From UBA4416 sp040387555 (GTDB taxonomy: Bacteria > Bacteroidota > Bacteroidia > B-17B0 > Aurantibacillaceae): a stretch of 64,000 nucleotides of DNA. The notes beneath the pieces were generated by a model, which made no database searches, was not told where the DNA came from, and saw only the letters and a program-made list of their open reading frames with translations. The translations under genes were made by a program, and so were the position numbers. The stretch lies in the NCBI GenBank assembly GCA_040387555.1, contig JAZKDO010000002.1, forward strand, positions 1 to 64,000, in the 5' to 3' direction. This document shows positions 25,445 through 33,671 of this stretch, piece after piece (the stretch's first letter is position 1; every line of letters starts with the position of its first letter).

Positions 25445-26539
25445 CTATTGTATAGAAATTTTTAAGGTTTGTTTACCGGATGCGTTTGACAGATTTAAAA
25501 TATACAGGCCTTTAGCCAGTGAAGAAACATCTAAGTGGTGTTGATTTGCCATCATTGAATTATTGTCTAAATTTTTTTCTAACACGAGTTTACCTTGAAT
25601 ATCAATTAATTCAGCTTTAACAGATCCATCGTGTTTTGGTGTAATAATACTTAACTCATGAGAGGATGGATTAGGAAAAACAGACAAGTCCAGTGAAATT
25701 GATTCTTCCTTTACACTTACAACATTTCTTTTTTTGTCCTTATACCTGGCAACGTTGGGTACAAAGTTACCAAATACCACCGTACCGGAAATCTCTAAAT
25801 AAGGAATTTTCTCAGTAAGGGTGAGCCATTGATAACTGCGAACATAATTAGGAAATCCGATGCGGTTCAAAGGAGCAGGTAATGCATTTATAATTATTGA
25901 ATCAATCGCATATTGGGTGGTAACTACTCTGATACATGATTCTGTTCCATAAGGTGTGGTAATAGTACCAAAGCCATCCACTTCCGTAATTCTGTGACCG
26001 TGTTTTTTATATTGAAAAGGAATAGAGGTAAAACCAGGAGTAGCGAAATTGAAGGTACTTGAATCGCGATTGGAATATGTCAACGGAAAAAAATAAAGTT
26101 CGTCACTATTTAAGGCCACCGGAGAAGCGCCCACCGGAATGCCGGATAGAGTAATACCTACACCTTCTCCGTTAAAAGAGATAGCCCCGTTTTTTTTATA
26201 AAAGCTATAAATATTTTTCATCGTTAAAGGGAAACCTGGAATACTGGGAATTGGAACAGAATCTAAAGTCTTTTCCCCGTACTTAGTGCCAAAGTAAAAT
26301 GCATAAGGAGTACCAGATGCCGCTTGAAATTTACGAATAGCCTGACCTGTAGAATCCATTGTGCTAAAATCCCAGTTATGATTAGTGCCGGTTGTTGTAT
26401 AATCTCCAATACTTGTAAGACTTACATTAGTATAACGGCAGGTATCGCCACTTACCGGCATATTAGTAGAGGTTATCGTAATCTGGCTTTTTAAAGTAAA
26501 AAGACTAACAACAAATAGTAAAGTAAAGAGTTTCTTCAT
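25445..26539 (-). CDS. T9SS-secreted protein, function unknown
   Basis: The protein has 364 residues with a signal peptide (1-18). The first 250 residues are beta-rich with no recognisable catalytic motif. They contain CRYTNVSLTSIGDYTTTGTN and a repeated strand pattern, and end in PYLEISGTVVFGNFVP. The tail (about 285-364) is a typical type A sorting domain: DLSVFPNPSSHELSIITP, AELIDIQGKLVLE, LDVSSLAKGLYILNL and a basic end. It stands alone, after the TPM operon on the same strand. Confidence 0.8.
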   Translation of the reverse strand: MKKLFTLLFVVSLFTLKSQITITSTNMPVSGDTCRYTNVSLTSIGDYTTTGTNHNWDFSTMDSTGQAIRKFQAASGTPYAFYFGTKYGEKTLDSVPIPSIPGFPLTMKNIYSFYKKNGAISFNGEGVGITLSGIPVGASPVALNSDELYFFPLTYSNRDSSTFNFATPGFTSIPFQYKKHGHRITEVDGFGTITTPYGTESCIRVVTTQYAIDSIIINALPAPLNRIGFPNYVRSYQWLTLTEKIPYLEISGTVVFGNFVPNVARYKDKKRNVVSVKEESISLDLSVFPNPSSHELSIITPKHDGSVKAELIDIQGKLVLEKNLDNNSMMANQHHLDVSSLAKGLYILNLSNASGKQTLKISIQ

Positions 26540-26577
26540 GGCAAATTGTGTTTGAAATATAAATATACAGCTTTTTA

Positions 26578-27351
26578 TTACCAGTTACCTCCCGATCCGC
26601 CACCGCCACCGGAACCGCCACCGAAACCGCCAAACGATGAACCACCGCCTCCTCCTCCTCCGAAACCACCAAATCCTCCAAATGCTGAACCACCTCCAAA
26701 ATAGGTCATCCCTCTTCCTCCTCTACCACCACCGCCTTTAAAAAAAATCAATACAATAAGAATGACAAAAATTAAAAACAGTATAGGATGACTTCTCACA
26801 AAACTCTCCAGCCCTGAACCTTTTGGTTTGGTTTTCTCATTGTATTCTCCTTTTGCCGCAGCCATCAATGCCTGACAGCCTGCCTCCAAGCCTTCATAAA
26901 AACGTTGTTCTTTGAAGTAGGGCACAATCTCGTTTTCCCTGATGTGTTTGGTTTGAAGATCTGTAATAGCTCCTTCTAATCCATATCCAACGGAGATGAA
27001 CAGATTTCGCTGCCCTGAGTTGCCGGTTGGCTTTACTAAAATGACTATACCGTTATTTTTGCCTTTCTGGCCAACACCCCATTTGTTTAAAACATCAACA
27101 GCAAAGGAAGATTGATCCATGCCGTTGAGGTCGTCAACAATCACAATACAAATTTGGTTGGAAGTTTCTAAACTAAAATTTTGAAGTTGCTGTTCAAGCT
27201 GCTGAGCTTCCTGCTGGGATAAAAAACCAGGAAATTCTTTTGAAAGATTATTGTATAGCCTTTCAGGGCTTGGCCTTTCAGGAATCTGAGCAAAGACCTG
27301 TGCCGCGAAAAAACAAATAAATAAACTAAATATGAGCGATAGAGTTTTCAC
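26578..27351 (-). CDS. TPM-domain membrane protein with Gly-rich tail (YgcG-like)
   Basis: This 257-residue protein has a signal peptide (about 1-21) and a TPM domain (about 35-165; GFLSQQEAQQLEQQL, IVIVDDLNGMD, VLNKWGVGQKGKNNGIVILV, IRENEIVPYFKEQRFYEGLEAG). One membrane helix follows (about 190-205), then a cytosolic tail of about 45 mostly Gly, Phe and Ser residues. YgcG-type proteins occur with LemA in many bacteria, with roles in photosystem repair in plastids and in membrane stress elsewhere. The start abuts the stop of the other TPM gene and LemA lies next, so this is one operon. Confidence 0.85.
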   Translation of the reverse strand: MKTLSLIFSLFICFFAAQVFAQIPERPSPERLYNNLSKEFPGFLSQQEAQQLEQQLQNFSLETSNQICIVIVDDLNGMDQSSFAVDVLNKWGVGQKGKNNGIVILVKPTGNSGQRNLFISVGYGLEGAITDLQTKHIRENEIVPYFKEQRFYEGLEAGCQALMAAAKGEYNEKTKPKGSGLESFVRSHPILFLIFVILIVLIFFKGGGGRGGRGMTYFGGGSAFGGFGGFGGGGGGGSSFGGFGGGSGGGGGSGGNW

Positions 27352-27786
27352 TTAATAAGAAATTTCGTTAGTAAGTTCGTCCTTATCGTCATGCTCCAAA
27401 GGAAAGTAATGCTGAAGTTTTTCGCCACACATTTCTACGGATTTTTCCAAACCGTTAATCAAATCGTGTTGCTTAAAATAACCGATCGCACATTCTGTGA
27501 TGTGTTTCCAAAATTCATCTGTTACCTTTTTATGGATTCCTTCATCGCCCCAAACTGCAAAAGCCCTGGATTCAATAGCAAGGAAAAATAAAATACCGTT
27601 CCTGTCTTTGGTTTCGTTCATTTTCAGGTCTGTAAAAAGTTTTTTACAGGCTTCCAAAGCATCTCCCTCACAGGCTTCCTCTATATGTACACGCATTTCA
27701 CCGGAAGTTTTGGATTCGGCAGCATGAATCGCTTTAATTAAACGCGTTTCATCTTCGGCAGATAATAATTTCTTTTTAAAAAGCAT
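27352..27786 (-). CDS. TPM-domain protein, soluble form
   Basis: The 144-residue protein consists of a single TPM domain without a signal peptide: LLSAEDETRLIKAIHAAESKT at the start, RVHIEEACEGDALEACKKLF, then DRNGILFFLAIESRAFAVWGD and GIHKKVTDEFWKHI. It would be cytosolic, unlike its longer neighbour. It lies between lemA and the membrane TPM gene with almost no spacing; all three are the conserved LemA-TPM-TPM operon. Confidence 0.85.
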   Translation of the reverse strand: MLFKKKLLSAEDETRLIKAIHAAESKTSGEMRVHIEEACEGDALEACKKLFTDLKMNETKDRNGILFFLAIESRAFAVWGDEGIHKKVTDEFWKHITECAIGYFKQHDLINGLEKSVEMCGEKLQHYFPLEHDDKDELTNEISY

Positions 27787-27787
27787 T

Positions 27788-28378
27788 TTATTTTATATTC
27801 ATTTCAACTTTTGGTGCTTTTTCTGCCCCGGCTTCCGCTTCAAAATACGTCGCGTCTTTATATCCCCATGCAAATAAACTTCCCGGTATTTTTTTAATGC
27901 TTGCATTAAATTCTCTAACTACCTCATTGTATTTCATGCGTTCAACAGCAATTCTGTTTTCACAACCTTCTAGTTCAACACGTAATTCACTGAATGCCTG
28001 GCTTGATTTTAAATTCGGGTAATTCTCCGTTACTACTAATAATCTGGAAATCGCTGAGGATAATTCTCCCTGAACCTGCTTGAATTGACCCATTTTTTCA
28101 GGAGTCATATTACTTGGATCAATAGTCATCTGTGTGGCTTTGGCACGAGCCTCCACAACAGCAGTCAATGTTGATTTCTCAAAGTTAGCTTCAGATTCAA
28201 CAGTTTTTACAATATTCGGAATAAGGTCCAAACGGCGCTGATACTGGCTTTCCACCTGGTGCCATTGCGAAATAACATTTTCATTTAAATCAACAAAGCT
28301 GTTACGTTTGTTGCAACCATAACTTAAAGCAAATAAAGCCACCGCTCCAAGAGCCACTATAATAATAATACGTTTCAT
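27788..28378 (-). CDS. lemA: LemA-family protein
   Basis: This 196-residue protein has an N-terminal membrane segment (about 3-20), followed by the LemA helical repeat: VISQWHQVESQYQRRLDLIPNIVKTVE, VVEARAKATQMTI, ELSSAISRLLVVTENYPNLKSS, then CENRIAVERMKYNEVVREFN. It is likely inner-membrane anchored with a periplasmic domain. The neighbours are the two TPM genes, and LemA/TPM systems are widespread but their biochemical role is unclear. It is divergent from an Omp85-like gene, with a palindrome between them. Confidence 0.9.
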   Translation of the reverse strand: MKRIIIIVALGAVALFALSYGCNKRNSFVDLNENVISQWHQVESQYQRRLDLIPNIVKTVESEANFEKSTLTAVVEARAKATQMTIDPSNMTPEKMGQFKQVQGELSSAISRLLVVTENYPNLKSSQAFSELRVELEGCENRIAVERMKYNEVVREFNASIKKIPGSLFAWGYKDATYFEAEAGAEKAPKVEMNIK

Positions 28379-28408
28379 ACGTTTTTAATAAGGATTAAAT
28401 TTAACGTG

Positions 28409-28428
28409 AAGGTAAAAATAATTACCTT
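28409..28428. promoter_or_regulatory. Perfect inverted repeat between divergent lemA and the Omp85-like gene
   Basis: AAGGTAA, six bases, then TTACCTT forms a perfect seven-base palindrome in the 65-base divergent promoter region. It could be a regulator site serving both directions. No T tract follows, so it is not a terminator. Confidence 0.35.
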
Positions 28429-28443
28429 AGAAGCTAATACCTC

Positions 28444-30180
28444 TTGAAACATAAACTTACATATTTTACCCTTCTATTGTTAATTACAATAACTTTCCTT
28501 AAAGCTCAGGTTGTATACAAATTGCATGTTATTAATACAGATTCTCAAAGTGTTTTCAAAAAGATCAGTTATAAAAAACAGCTAAATAGTAAAGAGTTTG
28601 TTTTCAATGAAGCAAATAAAGTTTATGTGTCTCTGATCAATGAGGGCTACATAACCGCCAACATCGACAGCATTGTCCCAGACTTCCAAACGTATCGGGT
28701 TTACATTTCTGCCGGCAAAAAATATAAGTGGGTAGATTTAAGATATTCTAAAAAGGATCAGGGCGTTATAAATAAAATAGGATACAACGAACGGTTTTTT
28801 TCTAATCGTTCTTTTCGCTTTAATGAACTTTCAAAGTTTATGGAAAAAGTAATCCTTTATTATGAAAACAACGGCTATCCTTTTGTATCGGCTAAATTAG
28901 ATAGCATTGAATTTAAAGATGCTGGAATAAGGGCTAAATTACGAGTTGATAAAAATATTTTTATTAAACTGGATAGCCTGGTAACGGAAGGTTCCGGAAA
29001 AGTGAGCCAGAAATTTTTACTCCGGTATTTAGGAATTAAGAATGGAATGCCTTATAATGCTGAGGTATTCAGAGGAGCATCAAAAAAAATCAGGCAACTT
29101 CCGTTTTTAACTGAAAAAAAACCTCCGGTAATTCAACTTACAGACAAGCAGAATAAATTAATTTTATTTTTAGAAAAAAGAAATGCTTCCCAGTTTGATG
29201 GCATCGTTGGAATTCTGCCAAACGACAAAGGGAAAACAGTTTTTACCGGAGATTTAAAAATTAAATTAGTCAACAACATTTTAAAAACCGGCGAAACCTT
29301 TGATATAAATTGGCGGCGCTTACAAACACAAACTCAGGATCTGAAAGCTTCTGTCATTTACCCCTATATTGGAGGGTTGCCGGTTGGCGCTGATTATACT
29401 ATAAAAATTTACAAAAAAGACAGTACCTTTTTAGATGTGAATAATGCCATTGGATTGAATTATTATTTTAGCGGATTGAATTATATTAAGGTATTTTACA
29501 AGCAACGAAACGCCAATCTATTATCAACTGCCGGTTTAGAAAACATTAAAATTCTTCCCGAATATGCTGATGTGATTACAAAAGCATATGGAGCAGGTGT
29601 TTTTTTTGAAAAAATGGATTATCGGTTTAATCCAAGAAAAGGAGTAGGATTAAATGTTTTAGGCTCAGTTGGTAGCCGGCAAATCCGTAAAAATCCCAAA
29701 ATAAATGATGTAGCATACTCAACAATAGCTTTGAAGAGTTCGCAATATCAAGTGGAAGGAACAGTAGTGGGCTATGTAAATCCTGTAAAAAATCATGTAT
29801 TGAAGGTTTCAACACAGTTTGGCAGTGTTTTCGGAAATACGATCTACAGAAATGAATTGTTTAGAATAGGGGGATTGAGAACATTACGTGGTTTTGATGA
29901 AGAAAGTATTTTTGCTTCCACATATGTCATTCCTACCATTGAGTACCGTTTCCTTTTTGAACAGAATTCCAATTTATTTTTGTTCGCAGAAGGTGCCTGG
30001 TACGAAAACCATAGCGTGAGCAGTAATTTTGATGACACACCGATAAGTGTAGGCGCAGGAATAAATTTTGAAACCAAGGCTGGTATTTTTAATTTAAGTT
30101 ATGCAATTGGCAAACAATTTGGTGCTGGCTTTGATATGCGTATTGGAAAAATTCACGCAGGTTTAACTGCACTATTTTAA
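28444..30180 (+). CDS. Omp85/BamA-like outer-membrane protein with POTRA-like N-terminus
   Basis: The 578-residue protein starts at TTG 28444, giving a good signal peptide ending FLKAQ. Residues about 25-230 read as POTRA-like modules (KVYVSLINEGYITANIDSI, KVILYYENNGYPFVSAKLDS, LLRYLGIKNGMPYN). The C-terminal half is a barrel with the signature GGLRTLRGFDEESIFA (RGF motif) and LFLFAEGAWY. It is shorter than BamA, closer to TamA or patatin-free Omp85 proteins of Bacteroidota. It would insert or transport proteins at the outer membrane. The next gene follows after 58 bases. Confidence 0.8.
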   Translation: MKHKLTYFTLLLLITITFLKAQVVYKLHVINTDSQSVFKKISYKKQLNSKEFVFNEANKVYVSLINEGYITANIDSIVPDFQTYRVYISAGKKYKWVDLRYSKKDQGVINKIGYNERFFSNRSFRFNELSKFMEKVILYYENNGYPFVSAKLDSIEFKDAGIRAKLRVDKNIFIKLDSLVTEGSGKVSQKFLLRYLGIKNGMPYNAEVFRGASKKIRQLPFLTEKKPPVIQLTDKQNKLILFLEKRNASQFDGIVGILPNDKGKTVFTGDLKIKLVNNILKTGETFDINWRRLQTQTQDLKASVIYPYIGGLPVGADYTIKIYKKDSTFLDVNNAIGLNYYFSGLNYIKVFYKQRNANLLSTAGLENIKILPEYADVITKAYGAGVFFEKMDYRFNPRKGVGLNVLGSVGSRQIRKNPKINDVAYSTIALKSSQYQVEGTVVGYVNPVKNHVLKVSTQFGSVFGNTIYRNELFRIGGLRTLRGFDEESIFASTYVIPTIEYRFLFEQNSNLFLFAEGAWYENHSVSSNFDDTPISVGAGINFETKAGIFNLSYAIGKQFGAGFDMRIGKIHAGLTALF

Positions 30181-30238
30181 ATAATTATCTGTTTTTTCAC
30201 CATTTTTTTGTTAAACTTGTAGTAGAAGTAAACACTCT

Positions 30239-33200
30239 GTGAAAATACGCTCATGCTTTATATTGGCATTTTTGATGAATATCCTGATGGGATATTCTCA
30301 GAAAATGAATCTTCAAAAGTTTTCGGTAAAGGAAGGCTTAGGCCAATCTACCGTAAAACAAATAGAACAGGATAATTATGGAAATTTATGGTTAGCCACC
30401 AATTATGGCCTTTCTAAATTTAATGGGAAAAATTTTGAGAATTACACTACCACAAATGGATTGCCATCAAATGAGGTCATGTGTCTTAATTTTTCGCACG
30501 ATATTTTATTTATAGGCACCAAAAAAGGATTCTGTGCTTATACAGGTAATAAAATTGACTCACGTGTTTTATATAAAAGAATTAATGGTAGTGTAAAAAA
30601 AATACTTCATGAAAAAGGGGTGTTGCATATTATTACATCCAAGGGATATTATTTGTTGGACGTTAATAAACCTACCTTTACGTTAGACTCTGTGCCAATT
30701 CCCAATATTACTTCTCAAAACCCCACCGACGCTGAATTTGATGAAGATGGAAACTTATGGATCTCTACCATAAAAAAAGGATTATTCTTTATCGAAAAAA
30801 ATATTTCTACCAAGATTCCAAAATTTGTACTCATTCAAAACTCGGTCGCCTCTACGTCTATCAATAATAAACTGGTCCGTATAGCTAATTTTAATTCTTC
30901 GAACTTATTTAAAGGAGAAACTATTTACTCCATAGAATTTGATAAAAAGAAAAACCTATTAGTAAGTGATTGGAATAATGGGTTAGCGGAAATCAGGTTT
31001 GATTTTATAAATAACTCCGGATTTTATGCAGATTATCTAAATCTTGATTCCATTATTCCTGAAATCACAAAAATTGATCGTTACATCAATATTAGTAAGG
31101 ATGACGATGGGAACATTTACCTGGCTACCGACGGCTTTGGTTTTTTAAAAATACCTATTGATAAAAACACGAATGAAAATGATTATTTATCTAAAAATAT
31201 TTTATGGTTAAATAACGGACAGGGCTTTTTCGGAAACAATCCACTGTGCTTCAAGCAGGATAAATTTCAGAATTTATGGGTAGGTACATTAAACGATGGG
31301 TTAGTTGTGATGAACAACAAAAGCTCGTTAAGTTACAATCAGAAGTCAGGATTAGAGGAAGAAAAAGTAATTAGCCTGTTCAGCTCATCGGATAGTTCAA
31401 TCTGGATGGGCACATACGGAGGCGGAGCATTTCGTTTTAAGAACAAAAAGTTTACCCGTTGCTTTTGGGATCAGGGGATTAGTGAATCCATTGTTAAAAG
31501 CATTACAGAAGACGCATCCGGAAATATCTTACTGGGAACGGTGGGTGGTGGCATCAGTATTATTCCAAAGGAGAATGTTAATAAGGATTTAAAAATTAGT
31601 AAAACAATTTCTGAGAATAGTAACCTGAGCTCTAATTATATTTCATATTTGTATAAGGCTTCTAATGGAGCTATTTGGGTGGGTTATCAGGGAAATTCAA
31701 AAATAGACAGGATCATCTTAAATAAAGATTTTTCATTTTCAGTGACCACATTTCCAGTAACTAATTTATTGAACTTTAATGTTTCTTGTTTATTAGAGGA
31801 TGATAATCAGGATATCTGGATAACCTCAAATGAGGGTGTCTGGAAATTATCTCCAAAGAATGGATATATCAGCAATGAGTATTTGATTTTTAAAAACATC
31901 CAAACCATGGCAAAAGACTGGAACGGCAATATCTGGCTTGGAAGTTCGGACGTGGGCGCCATTATTTTAAAAAACAAATTGCAGGTCCGGTATTTTGAAA
32001 ACAACCAGCCTAATACCTTTGAAAAAATTACAACCAAAGAAGGCATTAGCAGTAACTGCATTAATACTATTTTATTTGATAAAGATGTAGCTTGGTTTAT
32101 TTCTAACAATGGCATTAACGAATTAAAAATAGATGGCTATCTCAACCGAATTAAGGAAGTAAAATCTTATAACAAAGGGCAAGGGTTCGCATCGTATGAT
32201 AATAAACCAAACACTTCCGTCTTCGACTACAATAAATTAATATGGATAGGATCTGTTGAAGGATTAACACATTATCAAAACCTGGTGGAAAGTGAAGCCC
32301 CAGCAGAACAGCAACAGGTCAATGTGTTTATTAATAATATTTTAATTGAAAATAAGGTCATCGATTGGACAGATTCTTCTCTTTTTACTTCCGAGGATTA
32401 TTCTTCCATTGACTTTGACGGGTATTATAATTGGTATAAAATGCCGAAAAACTTACAACTGGATTATACGCATAATACCATACAATTTGTTTTAAATACC
32501 GACAACCTGGCGGAACAAAAACAAATGAATTACAGTTACAAGTTGATTGGTTATGATAAGGATTGGATTCAGTTGTTTAGTGATAATGAGATTACCTACA
32601 GGAATTTACCAGCGGGTGATTATAGTTTGGTTGTTAAAGCATCTTTAAGTAACGACTTTTCAAATGCAAAAGAATTCACGTATCATTTTACCGTAACACC
32701 ACCCTTTTGGAAAACCAAGCTCTTTTACATAATGGTAGGATTGGCTTTTATTGCCTTTTTGTATTTTTTTGTAATAAGCCGCGAGCGTCGATTAAAAAGA
32801 GAAAAACTTAAACTAGAACTTCAGGTGAAGGCCCGTACTTCCGAAATTGAAAATAAAAAGAAAGAGATTGAATTGCAGCACACGCTCATTCAGGATATTA
32901 ACAAAGATTTGACGGACAGCATTAAATATGCGAAGCGTATACAGCAAACGATATTGCCCGATTTGAAAATACTTGATAATTATTTTAAAGAGAGTTTTGT
33001 TTTTTATAAACCACGGAATATTGTAAGCGGAGATTATTATTGGATTAAAGAATTAAACGGAAATATTTATGTAGCTGTAGTAGATTGTACGGGTCATGGG
33101 GTACCTGGTGCCTTTATGTCGCTTATCACAAGCAGTATTTTAAATGAATCTATTGACGAGAGTATAACACAAAACAGCCCCGCAAAAATGCTGGAGTTTT

Positions 33201-33658
33201 TAAGGCATGAAGTAAACGCACGGTTACGGCAAAACTCCTCTGATCAGATTAATGATGGATTGGATATTTCGTTGATATGCTATAACAAGGAAAAAGCAAC
33301 GATTGAATATGTAAATGCAAACAGGCCACTGTATATCATTACAAGCAGTGAACTAATCACCTTGGTATCGGAAAATGTAAGCATAGGAGGCCATGCTGAT
33401 TTTGAAAGTGTTATCCCTTCTAAAATTATTTCAATAAAAAATGATGATTTATTGTTTTTGTTTACAGATGGTATTACCGATCAATTTGGTGGCGAGAGAA
33501 ATAAGAAATATAATCCAACACGCTTGCGCCAGTTTTTATTAGTGAACGATCATTTACCTTTGCAACAACTCAAAGAAAAACTGGTTAATGAACTTAATGA
33601 ATGGCAAGGGAGTTATGAGCAAACGGATGACATCTTACTGATTGGATTAAAAGTTTAA
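30239..33658 (+). CDS. Beta-propeller sensor with Y_Y_Y domain and SpoIIE-type PP2C phosphatase
   Basis: This 1139-residue protein starts at GTG. A signal sequence (1-20) is followed by about 700 residues of two-component-regulator propeller repeats (for example IEQDNYGNLWLATNYGLSKFNG and FDEDGNLWISTIKKGLF). A Y_Y_Y-like domain follows (YSYKLIGYDKDWIQ, ITYRNLPAGDYSLVVKA), then one membrane helix (about 835-853), a coiled coil and a PP2C/SpoIIE domain: GDYYWIKELNG, VVDCTGHGVPGAFMS, DGLDISLICYNKE, FLFTDGITDQFGG and QTDDILLIGLKV. It resembles hybrid two-component systems, but the output is a Ser/Thr phosphatase, probably acting on an anti-anti-sigma partner not seen here. Confidence 0.9.
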   Translation: MKIRSCFILAFLMNILMGYSQKMNLQKFSVKEGLGQSTVKQIEQDNYGNLWLATNYGLSKFNGKNFENYTTTNGLPSNEVMCLNFSHDILFIGTKKGFCAYTGNKIDSRVLYKRINGSVKKILHEKGVLHIITSKGYYLLDVNKPTFTLDSVPIPNITSQNPTDAEFDEDGNLWISTIKKGLFFIEKNISTKIPKFVLIQNSVASTSINNKLVRIANFNSSNLFKGETIYSIEFDKKKNLLVSDWNNGLAEIRFDFINNSGFYADYLNLDSIIPEITKIDRYINISKDDDGNIYLATDGFGFLKIPIDKNTNENDYLSKNILWLNNGQGFFGNNPLCFKQDKFQNLWVGTLNDGLVVMNNKSSLSYNQKSGLEEEKVISLFSSSDSSIWMGTYGGGAFRFKNKKFTRCFWDQGISESIVKSITEDASGNILLGTVGGGISIIPKENVNKDLKISKTISENSNLSSNYISYLYKASNGAIWVGYQGNSKIDRIILNKDFSFSVTTFPVTNLLNFNVSCLLEDDNQDIWITSNEGVWKLSPKNGYISNEYLIFKNIQTMAKDWNGNIWLGSSDVGAIILKNKLQVRYFENNQPNTFEKITTKEGISSNCINTILFDKDVAWFISNNGINELKIDGYLNRIKEVKSYNKGQGFASYDNKPNTSVFDYNKLIWIGSVEGLTHYQNLVESEAPAEQQQVNVFINNILIENKVIDWTDSSLFTSEDYSSIDFDGYYNWYKMPKNLQLDYTHNTIQFVLNTDNLAEQKQMNYSYKLIGYDKDWIQLFSDNEITYRNLPAGDYSLVVKASLSNDFSNAKEFTYHFTVTPPFWKTKLFYIMVGLAFIAFLYFFVISRERRLKREKLKLELQVKARTSEIENKKKEIELQHTLIQDINKDLTDSIKYAKRIQQTILPDLKILDNYFKESFVFYKPRNIVSGDYYWIKELNGNIYVAVVDCTGHGVPGAFMSLITSSILNESIDESITQNSPAKMLEFLRHEVNARLRQNSSDQINDGLDISLICYNKEKATIEYVNANRPLYIITSSELITLVSENVSIGGHADFESVIPSKIISIKNDDLLFLFTDGITDQFGGERNKKYNPTRLRQFLLVNDHLPLQQLKEKLVNELNEWQGSYEQTDDILLIGLKV

Positions 33659-33671
33659 TTCTTATTCAGAA

